Source: Taudactylus pleione (lineage: Eukaryota; Chordata; Amphibia; Anura; Myobatrachidae). Taken from it: a stretch of 64,000 nucleotides of DNA. The notes below the pieces were generated by a model. It was given only the letters and a program-made list of their open reading frames with translations. It was not told the origin of the DNA and did not search any database. The translations under genes were made by a program, and so were the position numbers. Positions 32,661 to 44,939 of this stretch are shown here, piece after piece; positions within the stretch are counted from its first letter, which is position 1; each line of letters begins with the position of its first letter. The stretch covers positions 7,909,001 to 7,973,000 of the forward strand of contig JAUIMM010000572.1 in NCBI GenBank assembly GCA_031769625.1. Direction: 5' to 3'.

Positions 32661-34980
32661 GTCCTCATTGACCAAACATACCCTTATCCTGTCTATCCAT
32701 ATGGTTATTGCACTAAGCGTCAGTCATAATGTGTACTTGTCCATTTATGTAATTTGCTTGTGCACACACAACGTTGCTTGCAGAGGCACATGCAAAATGC
32801 ATACATCAATTTTGTCAAAGTCAGCCTCATTATACTCAGATTGTATGACCCTGCGATCGTCCAAACTATATGTAAGTGTGTGTCACCATAACGCACTTTC
32901 ATATGTCAATACGCCTAATATCCGGATATATGTCCTGGTTTTCTACATGTGTAGCACACACCTATGGGTGTACACAAATATGCACTATGGCAAGTACTTA
33001 AGTAGTTCTCTTTCTGTTTTTCACTTTTGTTCACAACACTAGCTATATTAGATGGTTGTGCACTAATATAGAACATGAACCTGAAAGAATTCTAATGACA
33101 ATCTATACGGTACCACTTGTTCACTGTGCAATGTGTAAACTGCTGTAGGATTTATGAAAAGAATCCTAAATATGACAGAACTCCACTCTTACATTTATTT
33201 CTTCCAGTTATTGCATTTTTGGTGTTATTGTCCTTTGTCTGTAAAGAGAAGTGGGTCATTTTCCATTATAATTGTGTCTGTAGTTATTGCACTCGTATTC
33301 AAATGTTAGCAAATGCAATATTTAACTTTCTGTCAAACACATACAACTTAACAAATACATGAAACCACCCAAATGCTTATTTTAATTATGTTTAGTTTAA
33401 TCATCCGAATAAAATGTAATATGAATCATTGCACAGGATTAAAAGTCCTCAAAAGATATCCTTCATTATTGTTCTTGAAATAATTGGTTGCTTTAAAATT
33501 CTTTTGTTATCATAGATTGTCAAGGATTTACAAGGAGGCCAAAAGGACTTAAATTGCATTGTACAAACATTCTCAATTTGCAGAGATCAATTACTTTAAC
33601 CATGGCTTTAGCAGAATAATAATTTTCTACTTTTGTGAAAATCAGTAAAAAGATAAGCAAAGGTTTAAAGATGAGAAATCATACAACCGTAAAACAGATT
33701 AAAAGCAAAAAAAAACCCCCAAAAAAACAGTTATTTTAGAACACAGCATTGTATGCAACCTGATTTACTGTCACTAAGGTTTTGTGACGTCAATCTCCTA
33801 AGCATGGAGGTTAATTCCTGTTAAACCCTTGTACGTACACTAAAGAGAGAGAAAATATAGAACCAGAATTAACTAGATACACTCTGTAAATGAATTTCTA
33901 AGTAAAGAATAATCTGCCTGTAAGAATTGCCAAATAATAAAATGTTAATATAAACTAGAATATGTACTTTATCACATACCAGTTGTTCTTTTCCAGAGGA
34001 TTATTTGTTAGTATAAAAAGCCACGCAGAACTCTATGTACCTCTCTTGTTTTAAATTACACCAGATGCTTTCATAAAACATGAAATTCCTAAAGGGCCTC
34101 TCAACACATTTGCGCATTTTGTTTTTTGTATATAACAAGATGTTTTTATGTTTGGATGCAGGGTCACAAATATACAATGTAATTCTGATGCACTCAATGT
34201 CATCTTCAGCAGTCCTATTAAATCCACGTGAAGCTACTCAAATTAAAACAGTAGTAACAGCTTCTCATTTAATTTGCATAAACCAAGTTACACAGTTTAG
34301 AAAGCTGTGAACTGTAATTTTGCAAATGCTTCCTAAATGTGGTTGTAATTTATATTCCAAGAAAACCAAAATGTGCAAAATTAAATCTACATTTTTTGCA
34401 ATTTTCATCTTTCATTTGTAAAAGTATTTATTATTGCTTAAAAAAATATTAAGGAGATTATATAAAATCTTAAATAAACATGCATTAAATTGACCATCAA
34501 TAATATATTTTTGGCTGCAGTTATGATATGCATAAAATCTTACACTACTGTATTTCTGAAAGATTCCTTATGTTAACATTTTTCTCAGGTGAGAAGGTAA
34601 CCTTTTACCAACATGTTTCACCACTATCGGTGATAAAAGTGCCATTGGGTGGTGAACAGGGAAATTGGACAGTTGCTACTGAAACAGTGTGAAACACAGC
34701 CTCCAGCTGCAATGTCTACTGGCCAGCTCCCTCATTTGGATAGAAATGTTAAAAGTAAAAAAAAAAAATACTTAAAAAACTAAATAAACAACTAAACAGT
34801 AGCCAGCAGTCTGCAGATGGGGAATTTACTTCTAATTCCCTATTGTCCTAACCATACTGTAGGTGCACACTTACGAGTTTCCATTTTTCACAAACACTAC
34901 GCCTCTCATTGGTACAGAAACCTAGTTGTACCTCTCTCCTATGCACACAGAGAATAACATATGTTTATCCTTGACACAAA
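32661..34980. other. Gene-free AT-rich stretch
   Basis: No domain-like ORF. Short A-runs near 33710 and 34760. Near 34595-34640 the minus strand reads a GATAGTGGTGAAACATGTTGG phrase that resembles the GAAAC side of the Penelope hammerhead-like motif, too short to annotate separately. The rest looks like unique or very old repeat DNA. Confidence 0.5.
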
Positions 34981-35579
34981 GGCCCTCATTCAGAGCCACT
35001 CGCTATTTGCGGTCGTTCGTTCTAAAACTAGGGGTGGCTATTCAAATGAACCGTTCGCTGTTTGCGGTCTGTTCATGCCCCTAGGTCTGAACGAGCGAAC
35101 AAAACTTGCGTTCGTTTTTTGGAAAAATACGCCCCCTGGCCGCTCGCATCCAACGTCATGTCCGCTATTTATTAGATTAATCAAGTACATCGACAAGGGT
35201 ATGAGCTGCTCGCTATTCTTGGGATTGGTGTTTGCTACCACAATTTTGCGAGCAGTTCTGACTATAAAATAACTCAGTGACGTGGTCCATGACGCTGCTG
35301 TTTTAAATATGCACACCCATAAAACGCCCGTTTTGACCTTTAAGCACGCCTGCGTTCTGATTTCCACTCCCCATTTTCAAGCACCTTCCCCTGTTACCAC
35401 CCACATACGCCTCTTTCTGTCACTCAAAATAGCAGGCATTCGCTATTTTGCGAGCACATGAATTTCGGCCGCACTGACTGGTTAGCGCATGCGTATAATG
35501 ATCCGTACGCATGCGCAGTTGGGCGAACATCGCTCGGAACGAACGAGCGGCCGCTTACGAGCGGCTCTGAATCAGGCCC
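34981..35579. mobile_element. 600-bp TIR element with GGGCCTGATTCA-type ends
   Basis: Left GGCCCTCATTCAGAGCC and right (reverse complement) GGGCCTGATTCAGAGCC, extending imperfectly through CTCG...CGTTCGTTC for about 45 bp. AAA flanks both sides. The interior has repeated GCTCGCTATT and TTTGCGGTC phrases and no protein. A non-autonomous DNA transposon; superfamily unresolved. Confidence 0.75.
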
Positions 35580-35798
35580 AAAGTTGTTTCAGAAAACCCC
35601 ATTTTAAATGTTCCTAATAAACCTCAGAAATGTATAGCTGCAAATTTCAGCCCAACACTTAAATATGCAGCTAAGCACAGCAAAGGGAGCCATTTTCTCA
35701 CCTCGCAGCTCCCATACCTTACTTAATTGTTAACAATGATTTATATAACACCTGCTTATCTGGTAATTACATGGAGGTAATGGCAAAGTACTGACATA

Positions 35799-36347
35799 GG
35801 CCCTCATTCAGAGCCGTACGCTCTGAGCAGAGCGCACGCTCTGAATGAGGGCCGCCCTCCATAAAAATGGAGCGTCCTCCTGGACGCTCGTATAGCTGTG
35901 GGTCACCACCCACAGCCTATACGAGCGTGCAGATTGATGCCCGCGTTGGTCATGACCATCGCGACCATCGAAACTGCGAGCCGGAGCCTGCGGTTGAGGT
36001 TTTCAACCGCAAGCCCCGGAGTGATTTTGGCTCTATCAGAGCCAAAATCACTCCCACTGACATCACTAGTGATGTCAGTGGGCCGGCTTCTGACGGGAGG
36101 CGTTCTCTTGGGAACGCCCCCGTCAGGGAGGCACGCCCCCGGCACGCCCACCAAAGGGGGCGTGCTGTCAATCAACATCGACAGCACGCCCCCTTTGATC
36201 AGACACAACGAGTGAAGGAAAGTCCTTCGCTCGTCGCGTCTGGCGCATGCGCACGACGGAGCTCCCGCCGTCGTGCGCATGCGCAGAGCACAACATCGAC
36301 CCACTTGCGAGCGGACAGCCGCTTGCGAGTGGGTCTGAATCAGGCCC
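35799..36347. mobile_element. Multi-hairpin element: about eleven consecutive stem-loops
   Basis: The ends share the GGCCCTCATTCA / TGAATCAGGCCC terminus with neighbours. Inside, almost every base belongs to a local stem: 35799-35853, 35870-35889, 35885-35928, 35981-36018, 36019-36053 (16-bp perfect stem, 3-nt loop), 36053-36082 (30-bp perfect palindrome), 36090-36126, 36152-36197 (18-bp perfect), 36201-36241, 36243-36284 (17-bp perfect) and 36298-36335. GC content is far above its surroundings. Flanks ATA and TTA could be a decayed 3-bp target duplication. Long open frames on both strands come from the GC-rich palindromes. A partial second copy is at 1-173. Confidence 0.85.
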
Positions 36348-36735
36348 TTAGTTCTCTCAGGTAGAAGATTTTGCAGATTTGCAGTGTCTCAACCAGAGCC
36401 TTTGTCTTCTTCCAAAAAAGGGACTTCACAAGGTGCCAGCTCTGAGAAAACCATAAAGCCTTTGGTGTAGGTGCAATGAACTGTGTTACCTCAATTTCCA
36501 ATAAGATAACACAAAAAGTAGAAAGGAATAGCCCTTAACAGGTTGATGGTGTTTTAGGGATAGGTAAAGGTATATTGACAGTTTATACCACAATGTATTT
36601 TAAATAATAATTTATTCCCAAAATGATGAATTGCTTACATAAAACAATACACATTTTTTCACATGGAAAAGAAACTTAAATATTTATAACACATTCTAAT
36701 ATTTGTATGTTATTATATACCTCAGAAATAACATT

Positions 36736-37258
36736 GGGCCTGATTCACTATGGATCAGTATTCTGCTTATACGCACGCATCGCAGTTGCTAATATCAGCG
36801 GTGCTATTTAAATGTTTGCCTTCACATTGCAAACGCAGCCTGACATAAGGACGCCCACTTCCCCTTACTCACATCCGTATACTAGGGGAACATAGCGAAA
36901 CAATCGGTAACATCGAGTAACATCAGACCCATATGCACACTTGCACAAGCCCTGACCTTGCTCAGGAATTGCTAACATCCTCACACGCTATCAGTGCTAT
37001 GGCTGCTTATGGCCACGCAGTGGATAATTTATGCATGCCCCTGCAACGGCATTTCAATACACTGGCATGCCTGCGTCCCCCTGTCACCGCCCACAAATTG
37101 CACTTCCTGTCAATCACTACACTCTGGGTCTGCGTACCCTCTGCATTTGCAGTTCCGAGCGCATTGCTAGTTCGCGCACGCGCACTGTGATGCATATGCA
37201 TGTGCAGTACACAACATACATGCGTATTAGCAACTGCGTTCCTTGCTGAATCAGGCCC
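36736..37258. mobile_element. 523-bp TIR element with GGGCCTGATTCA ends
   Basis: Starts GGGCCTGATTCACTATGG; ends TTGCTGAATCAGGCCC. GCAGTTGCTAAT lies near both ends in inverted orientation. No protein; target duplication not clear. Same terminus as the two elements just upstream but an unrelated interior. Confidence 0.75.
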
Positions 37259-38229
37259 TATATTCATTCCCACTATTAGGGGTACATTTACTAAGATAAG
37301 AGTTTTTAGAAGCTTGTAAACTAGTGTCCTTGGTACAATAGCAATTGTTGAGTTGAGTTTACAATGACACATTAATACTGGGCAGTGAGATCATTATAAG
37401 TAACTAATATGTGTTTTAGCAAATGTAAATCATTGTTTATTTGGTATTTTTGATGAGGCAAGCACTTAGAGCTTATTCTAGTAGCATATTTAGATTGAAG
37501 ATCAATGTTTAACTACTCTTCTGTGGGTGATAATGACTGTCACCATTAAGCTGATCTACAGTAAATAAAGTCTCATAAAACAATACATGGCTGTCCTGTT
37601 TCCTGATATATTTAGGAGATGGAGCTCTTGCACATCTGGCTAACCAAAATTTGGTGTCAGTACAAGCAGTCATAGACACCACTGGCCAAGTTACTGTCTC
37701 ATCAGAATCCTTATCAGAACCCAGCTGGATTCAGCCTTTGGCTAAAGATGACATAACACCTCTCCAGGCGTAATCAATTACCTTCAGCGCTCATGACTCA
37801 TGCGGGGAATTTCCCATCAGCCAGCCACTATAGTAGAAGTCTTCTACAGGGTCTGAGTATCCATTGTGTTTCCATAGAGATTCCTGCTTCATTACTATAC
37901 TTCCAGTATAGTTTGATTAAAGTGTTGTTTCTAAATACTGGTGTTCGGACTCTTCAACAGTAACACATTCCACTTTCCATTGGCGGTGTTTCAAGGCAGA
38001 GTCCTTAAATCAGCCAAGTACTCTATTGCTTTCACGGTGGGAACCAACTACACTGGGCCGCTACCCTAGTCCTAACTGAGTAAAGTCCATATCCTCTTGC
38101 AGGTATCTATGATGAAGTCCTGTGTGGACTCTGTGCTAGTGTAATTGGTTGTACCAATTTTACCTGTTTCCATTTATGATCTACTGTATGTGCATGTGTG
38201 TACTCTGATAAATATGCTGTCTGGTTTTG
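37259..38229. other. Gene-free stretch
   Basis: No ORF with a recognisable domain. 37570-38000 has mixed sequence that could be a degraded LTR (CTGTTTCCTG... to ...GGTGTTCGGACTC), but I see no partner copy. Confidence 0.35.
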
Positions 38230-38625
38230 AGCTCAAGGGTAATTGGAGCACATCTTTACCTCTCATTGCATGCTATGTGCTGTTCCTACAGTGCCAATGC
38301 TTTCATTTATCTCATTGCATGATATGCAGTGTTAATACAGTGTCAACACACCTTTGCCTCTCATTGCACATTACACGCGTTACCACAGTGATAACACATT
38401 TCTGTATCTCATTGTATGCTACACACTATTTCCACAGTACCAACACATCTGTGTATCTCATTGCATACCACATGCTGTTCTAAAAGTGCCAACACCTCTG
38501 TGTACTTTTATTACATGCTATGTGCTATAAAAACAGTTCCAAACACATCTGTGCCCCTCATTGCATGCTATGCATTGTATAAACAGTGACAACACATCCA
38601 TGCACCTTGTTGCACACTACCAAAC
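38230..38625. repeat. Degenerate tandem repeat, about 60-64 bp unit, six copies
   Basis: CTCATTGCATGCTAYRTGCT...ACAGTGCCAACACATCTGTGT recurs at about 38263, 38310, 38372, 38418, 38478 and 38557 with many substitutions. Confidence 0.8.
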
Positions 38626-38902
38626 TCCCACACTCTGTGTACTCAGCTGTAGTTATGGCTTTTGTTCTTCCTGTGTTAACCACCTCAGGGTATCCCATGG
38701 CTAACACCTCATGGCGTATCGCAGTTATACAATCTTCGATTAGTTCTCCCATAGAAAGAAAATCCCAAATCATCACATTTGGCTTGCTTGAGCTGTTTGT
38801 GGTGTGCTTAATCACATATCGTGGCTAGGATGCCCTCCTCTGTGTGGCATCCTACTCAGCTGCATAACATGTGTAATTAAAGGGCCAGCCCTGAACACTC
38901 AT

Positions 38903-39012
38903 ACATATATACGCACACCTATATACACACCTATATACACACACACATATATACAAACAACTATATGCACACATACACACATATATAAACACAAACATAC
39001 ACACACACAAAT
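38903..39012. repeat. CATATATACACA-type microsatellite
   Basis: Imperfect alternation of ACACATATATAC and ACACAC units. Confidence 0.85.
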
Positions 39013-39599
39013 TCTCCTCCCCAAGTACTTCGGCGGCAGCTCTTCATGTAGACTTCATGTAGACTGGAGGGGCAGAGCTTTTATTTGTGATTGACAGGCT
39101 GGGATTCTGAGGTTAGAAGAAGACCTGAGTAGAGGAAAGGGGTGGCCACCACACTGTCTGCATGTTCTGTGTCACTGAATGCAGATACCTGACTGCCAGG
39201 AAAGTTCTTCTGATAACCCTCCAAACCTCCCTGAACCCCCTGACACCACACTGCCCTGCACAGCACTGCACTCTCTGCAGTCAGTGACATGGAACATGCA
39301 GTTAGTGTGGTGGCCATCCCTTTCCTCTCCTCTATACACAGCAGCACAGCACACATCATTTCTAAGCCTCTAATGCTGACAGCCCAAGTGGCCATGACAG
39401 AAACTTGTTGGCTGCCTGGAGTCATGAAGTAACAATGCAGTCGGGACAGATATCGGCGGCTGCATCTGATTAGACCAGCAGCAGCCACCAGTGGAATGTA
39501 AAATATGAGAGAGAAATCCTTCTTTTTTTGTTTGGTGGCCTGAGCAGCACCCTCCATGGGCTAATGCCCTTAGACAGCTGCCTAATGGTAACACCAACG
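39013..39599. other. Gene-free stretch
   Basis: Mixed sequence with overlapping open frames on both strands and no recognisable protein; CTTCATGTAGACT is directly duplicated at about 39044-39067. Confidence 0.4.
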
Positions 39600-40065
39600 C
39601 TGGCTGGAAAGACAGAAGGGAGACTTAAGAGACACTGGGGGACTGAAGTGACACTGGGGGATTCAGCTGGAGAGACAGAAGAAGGCTGGAGATGATGAGA
39701 CTCTGAGGGTCTGGAGAGACAGAATGGGGCTGGTTGGAGATGGAGACATTGGGGGACTTGTGAGACACTGAGGGGCTTTGTTGGATAGACAGAAGGGAGA
39801 TGAAAAAATACTGGGGGTCTGCAGATTGAGTCACACTGGGGGCCTGCGCTGGAGTGACACTGGTGGGCTTTAATGGAGAGACACTTGGGTGCTGTGGTTG
39901 GAGAGACACTGTGGGCCAGAAAAACACTGTGGGGCTGGGGAGATGGAGCGAGATGAGGGGGGGCTGGAGTGGCTCTGGGGGGCTACAGCTGGAGAGACAC
40001 AGGGGAATTAGGCTGTAGAGATACAGGGGCCAGAAAGACACGATGGGGATGAGGCTGTAGAGAAT
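39600..40065. repeat. G-rich degenerate minisatellite
   Basis: Variants of GGAGAGACACTGGGGGGCTG and GGAGAGACAGAAGGG recur every 20-45 bp. The open frame on the minus strand follows the repeat. Confidence 0.75.
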
Positions 40066-41587
40066 TGGGGGAAGTGGCTGAAGATTATCCTTAACTGGCA
40101 GGATTAAAAGTAAAAGGCTCAGGGACAGTATATCATAACAAACACAGTTAAATAATATATAATTGTTTGATCAGGGAAGTTAAAATTTTGCCCTGCACCT
40201 AAACTTCTGTTACTAAGTATTATATGGTTGAATCTCTGCTATATAATGCTGACATTTGTTATATCCTGCATGAATAGTAAATACCAACTGAAGTCACCAT
40301 CTGCCCAGGGAGGAACAATTTCTTCAGAGGTTCCTTGTTGAAGAGAAACCACATATAGGTAAGAAGTACTCTTAAGCGATTGACCTGTACATGTCTAGGA
40401 CCCAATGATTCATCTCATTATCAAAATCTCAAAAGCTGCAGTAAATTAGGCCTGAGGCAAAACCCCACCCCCAGGCCTTTCTATCAAGTTTCCATACCTC
40501 TAATTCTAAATTCCCACTTTGAGAACTGAATGAAATGCTGTTTTAAGTGTATTTGTATATCTACAGTACATACAGTATATGTTTATCTATTAATGGATTT
40601 AATAAGCCCATTGCTGTTTCTATGGTTCCAATATATATAACATAGCATTAGAATGCATTATATTCTTTGTATTGAAAACCTTTTATGACATATTATTAAT
40701 CTCCAATCTGTATGTGCCTATTCAAGTGCTTCCATTTTCTTAGCTCATTTGTACACAATATATTTAACATTTTAATTTTATTTTGTCGATCCTAAATGTG
40801 TTTTTTTTTCATTTTATAGTTCTTAATAATTGTAATATTTTTAAACTAAAGTAGTGTCATAAGGGTCAAAATATATACAAAACAATAGCTGTTTATCCAT
40901 TTTACTATAATATTAGGATACTGTATATAGCATTTCATTATTAATAGATGTTTGATTTATTTCTATTGTTTTGATATTTTTTATCATAAACATATAATAT
41001 CTTGAAAGCTATCAAATAAGTAGACAGAAATAGTAGATGTTACATCAACACCAGTTATTACATTAACTCCCATTTTTGTTATACATAATTCATAGAAGCT
41101 CCTGATAGTGGTCTCCCAATACAGATGGACCCAAACCACGCTGTTGAGAGGGACCTCTCATGCGGTGTCTAAATTGCTCCTTTATATCAAAGTCCACCTC
41201 CAGTTTCATTGAGACCATTAGACTGCAAAGATCTCAATTTACATATCCAGTAGGCCTCTTTTAAAGTATTTTATATCTATAACCTCCCCTTTCAGTCTTA
41301 TTGACTACTACACCAATGATTTGCATGCAATTGAAATTGCCTTAATATCTTTCAATATAAGTCAGGGTGATCTATACTGTATGATCTATAAGTTTCTGTA
41401 GATGTTTGATGAGTTTATTTAGATCTTTTATGAGTCTGTCTCTAAATTTGTCAGTGGTTTGTCTAATATTGTAAGCCACATATACAATGAAATAAATATA
41501 TAACATAAATGTTTTACAATTATTGCAAAATTTTATACCAAAACTCTCTTTAGTAACAAATTAAGTATAGTTGTTCAGTATTGAATA
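40066..41587. other. Gene-free AT-rich stretch
   Basis: No ORF with a domain, no terminal repeat; a few TACAGTA/TACTGTA motifs. Confidence 0.5.
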
Positions 41588-42030
41588 CAGGTTGAGTCTC
41601 CCATATCCAAATATTCCGAAATACGGAATATTCCAGAATACGGAATAAGTTTGGCATGACTGAGATAATGAAACCTTTGATTTTTGATGGTTCAGTGTAC
41701 ACAAACTTTGTCTAAGGCACAAATTATTAAAAATATTGTACAAAATTATCTTCAGGCTGTGTGTATAAGGTGTATATGAAACATAAATTAATTTAATTTC
41801 TGTACATAAACTTTGCTTGAGCCACAAAATTATTGAAAATATTGTATAAAATGACCTGCAGGTTGTGTGTATAAGGTGCATATAACACTTAAATGTATTC
41901 TGTTTGTATATTGGGGTCCCATTCCCAAGTTATTTCATTATGATATGCAAATATTCCAAATTACGGAATAGTCCGTTATCCAAAATACCCCCCTGGTCCC
42001 AAGCATTTTGGATATGGGAGACTCAACCTG
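41588..42030. mobile_element. 443-bp Tigger/pogo-type MITE
   Basis: CAGGTTGAGTCTCCCATATCC at the left and its exact complement at the right, flanked by TA on both sides, which fits the pogo/Tigger branch of Tc1/mariner. Inner sub-terminal repeats (AATATTCC...TACGGAATA) also invert. The interior holds a diverged direct duplication of about 100 bp (41697-41790 and 41797-41893). No transposase. Confidence 0.88.
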
Positions 42031-42290
42031 TATACTGTATGTACAGGTTATTCATCTAATTGAGCCACATTTCAAACAGCCTGGTCCTTGTATGTGGACC
42101 AGTGTTCTTTTGTCTTTAAAAAACTCTGGGCTAAACAAATGTTTCAGAATTTTAACCTCAAATTCCTAAACGGGGATCATGTTTTTAGTTAAGAATATTT
42201 TATTCATTAGTATTATATTATTAAGATGAGGTGGTATTGAACCTTGTGAGAAACTGCAAAGAAATGTTAAATTGTTTTTCAGTGTCCTTT

Positions 42291-42769
42291 ATTAAAATTC
42301 TGCTGACTGTAAGTAGTTCTGATTTTCTTATAAGAATTAACTAATAGATATTCAGGTAGTGTATTTCTCTAAACGTTTCCATTAAAGTATTTGCATGTTT
42401 TTCAAAGTCTATCTTGTTGGAACGGTTTCCATATATGTAATGCATTTGACCTGATGAAATATTTTGTAATGAGCTTTTTTATATTTGCTATTAAAATGGA
42501 TATAATTATTAGACTCTCCATATTATATTCTAGAATCTACATATTATTAAAATTCTGCTGACTGTAAGTAGTTCTGATTTTCTTATAAGAATTAACTAAT
42601 AGATATTCAGGTAGTGTATTTCTCTAAATGTTTCCATTAAAGTATTTGCATGTTTTTCAAAGTCTATCTTGTTGGCACAGTTTCCATATATGTAATGCAT
42701 TTGACCTGATGAAATATTTTGTAATTAGCTTTTTTATATTTGCTTTTAAAATGGATATAATTATTAGAA
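42291..42769. repeat. Two-copy tandem duplication, 255-bp offset
   Basis: 42291-42514 and 42546-42769 are almost identical (ATTAAAATTCTGCTGACTG to GGATATAATTATTAGA), with about ten differences. The spacer includes TTCTAGAATCTAC. Confidence 0.92.
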
Positions 42770-42895
42770 ATGTACATATTTCTGGTATTAGTGTAAGTAT
42801 GATATCCAACAAGGCACAACTAACAGTGCTTGTAAAGGAAATGTGAAAGAGGTCTGTGTTCAGCTATTTAAGAAATTATGTGGCTGACTCCGCAG

Positions 42896-44672
42896 GGTAT
42901 ATTTATTAAAGGTCGATTTTTGTGTTGATTGTTACAGATGGAGCCGTCTTCATCACTACCGCGATGTGCGCGCACAGCGCCATGCATCGCGGCATAGCAG
43001 ATCTCTCACTGGGCATTCTCCCATTGAAGTCCATGGTGTGCACGTGCATATGCATGTGCACACCACAGTCGCGGGCACAGTAGTCGCGCCATCCATGCCG
43101 CGATGCGAATAGATGAGCATAGGTAAATCTGTATGTCAATTTAAATTTACTCAGAATCAATTGTCTAATGAACTGCCAGAATATATCATTAACTAACATT
43201 CAATTTTGTTATAAATTTCAATATCAAAATCGATGTTAGTCAGATTTAACAGGTGTATGTGCTTTAGGTATTGAACTTTCTGTTCAAAACCAAATACAAA
43301 TAGAACCAAATGCAAAAGAACGAATAGAAACACATCTAAAACTATGATATGTGTATATTTTTTAGGGTTAAAAGAGCCTATAAAGTTCAAAATAATAAAA
43401 AATGGTGTGGGGTCCCTCCCTAAATCCATAACCAGCCCTGGACCTTGTAGCCTGGTCTGGTCATGGAAAATCAGGGGAATAACCAACATGGGGTTTCCCC
43501 TATTTTTTATGACCAGCACCAGGCTGCCAGTCTGAATCAGCCAGGGTGGTAATGCCACAGAAATAAAATTCATAACATGGGGTCTTCTGGTCAAAGTATT
43601 AACCAGCCCCAAACTGGTCACCTCAGGGCTGGCAATCCTTAGAAAGTGGCGACACCTCCCCCCAAAAAATTGCATCCCCCCTAAGTGCCAGTCAGCCCTG
43701 GGATTTCAGCTCTTCCCTTTCAGGGCTCTTCCCTGCACTCACTCACACGCACTCACACTACATTCTTACCTACTCCCTGGAGGAAATTGGTCCCCTTCAC
43801 CAGGTAATAGTACTAAGACTCTCAAGCAATCAGCAGCCACTGCCATGGAAACCTTTGATGCTCTCAGCTAATAAATGCTCTCTCCATTGAAGTGAATGGA
43901 GTGACCGCAAATGACTGACTGTGGGTACTTGTTAATTTTATTATTTTACCAAGACCTTAGGTCTACAATCTCCAGAGAGTAAGTAAGTACGTAGTGTGAG
44001 TATGGCGAGTGTGTGAGGTTGATGCTCGGGAGGCTGGACCCCATTTTTTGTGGGGGTCTCCACTTTCCAAGAATTGCCAGCTCTAGGCTGACCAGCTTGT
44101 GGCTGATTAATGCTTTTGGCAGGAAGATACGATGCTGTGTGTGTTCCTGCTATACCGTTACCACCCCAGCTGGTTCGGCCTGGTGCTAATTAATGGTAAA
44201 TAGGGGGAACCCCACGCTGGCTTTCCCCTCGAATCTCAATGACCAGACCAGACTAAAAGGTCCAAGGCTGGTGATGGATTTAGGGGGGAACCCACGCCGT
44301 TTTTTAAAACTTATTTTTAACTCTTTAGACTCTTTTAGCCCTAAGAAGCATGCACAGACCAGAGTGATCTGTGCAAGCTTCTCCCAAACCTGAATGCCTC
44401 AGTCATGTCTATTGTTTGGGTGCTTTCAAAGTCTATTTTGTAGTCGATTTATTTTTATTTTTTACATTTCCAATCAATTCAATCCTGTAGTTGTCTATGG
44501 GTAATATATATGTTTGGTTGATGTTCAATTTTGGTCACTATTTGGTTTTATAGTCAATTTTATAGTTGATATTGCCTTTAGTAAATCCCTGATTTGCAAA
44601 ATCGAATAAAAATCAACTACAAATACATCAAAAACCTAAAAATAACCAAAATCAACTTTTAGTAAATATACC
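42896..44672. mobile_element. 1.8-kb non-autonomous element with long inverted repeats
   Basis: Left GGTATATTTATTAAAGGTCGA and right (complement) GGTATATTTACTAAAAGTTGA form the termini. Inner blocks also invert: 43345-43510 (AAAGAGCC...GGGGTCCCTCCC...GGTCTGGTCATGG) against 44205-44345. Similarity is patchy, so the arms are old. No transposase is visible. The 160-codon open frame at 43675-43193 (minus) has no recognisable domain. Confidence 0.7.
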
Positions 44673-44939
44673 ACCTCATCTCCTTTCCATATACAAATGA
44701 AGTTGTCTGTACAGTACCATTCCATAGAGAGCTTGGAACCCCAAATTAGCCTTTGTTCAAGGATACACAGATAGAGGTTGGCGAAGCTTCATGTAATCCT
44801 GGTCCTCATTGCTTCTTTTGTCTCATAACTGGAAATAGTATGGCAACAGTTTGCATATTGTAATTGCAGGGTTTTGCTCTGCATAACCCCAGAAGAGTGG
44901 CCTATTCAGATTTGTGTCATTCTACCATTTATACCTACT

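Noticed and set aside
35867..36364. Overlapping ORFs on both strands (165 and 133 codons)
   Set aside because: They lie in the GC-rich multi-hairpin element; palindromes produce open frames on both strands.
37560..38000. Solo LTR
   Set aside because: AATAAAGT and LTR-like ends are suggestive, but no TG...CA boundaries with a target duplication and no second copy can be seen.
39081..39557. 158-codon minus-strand ORF
   Set aside because: No recognisable domain, overlaps open frames on the other strand; composition does not look coding.
43193..43675. 160-codon minus-strand ORF as a gene
   Set aside because: It sits in one arm of a long inverted-repeat element, has no domain and its counterpart arm has no matching frame.
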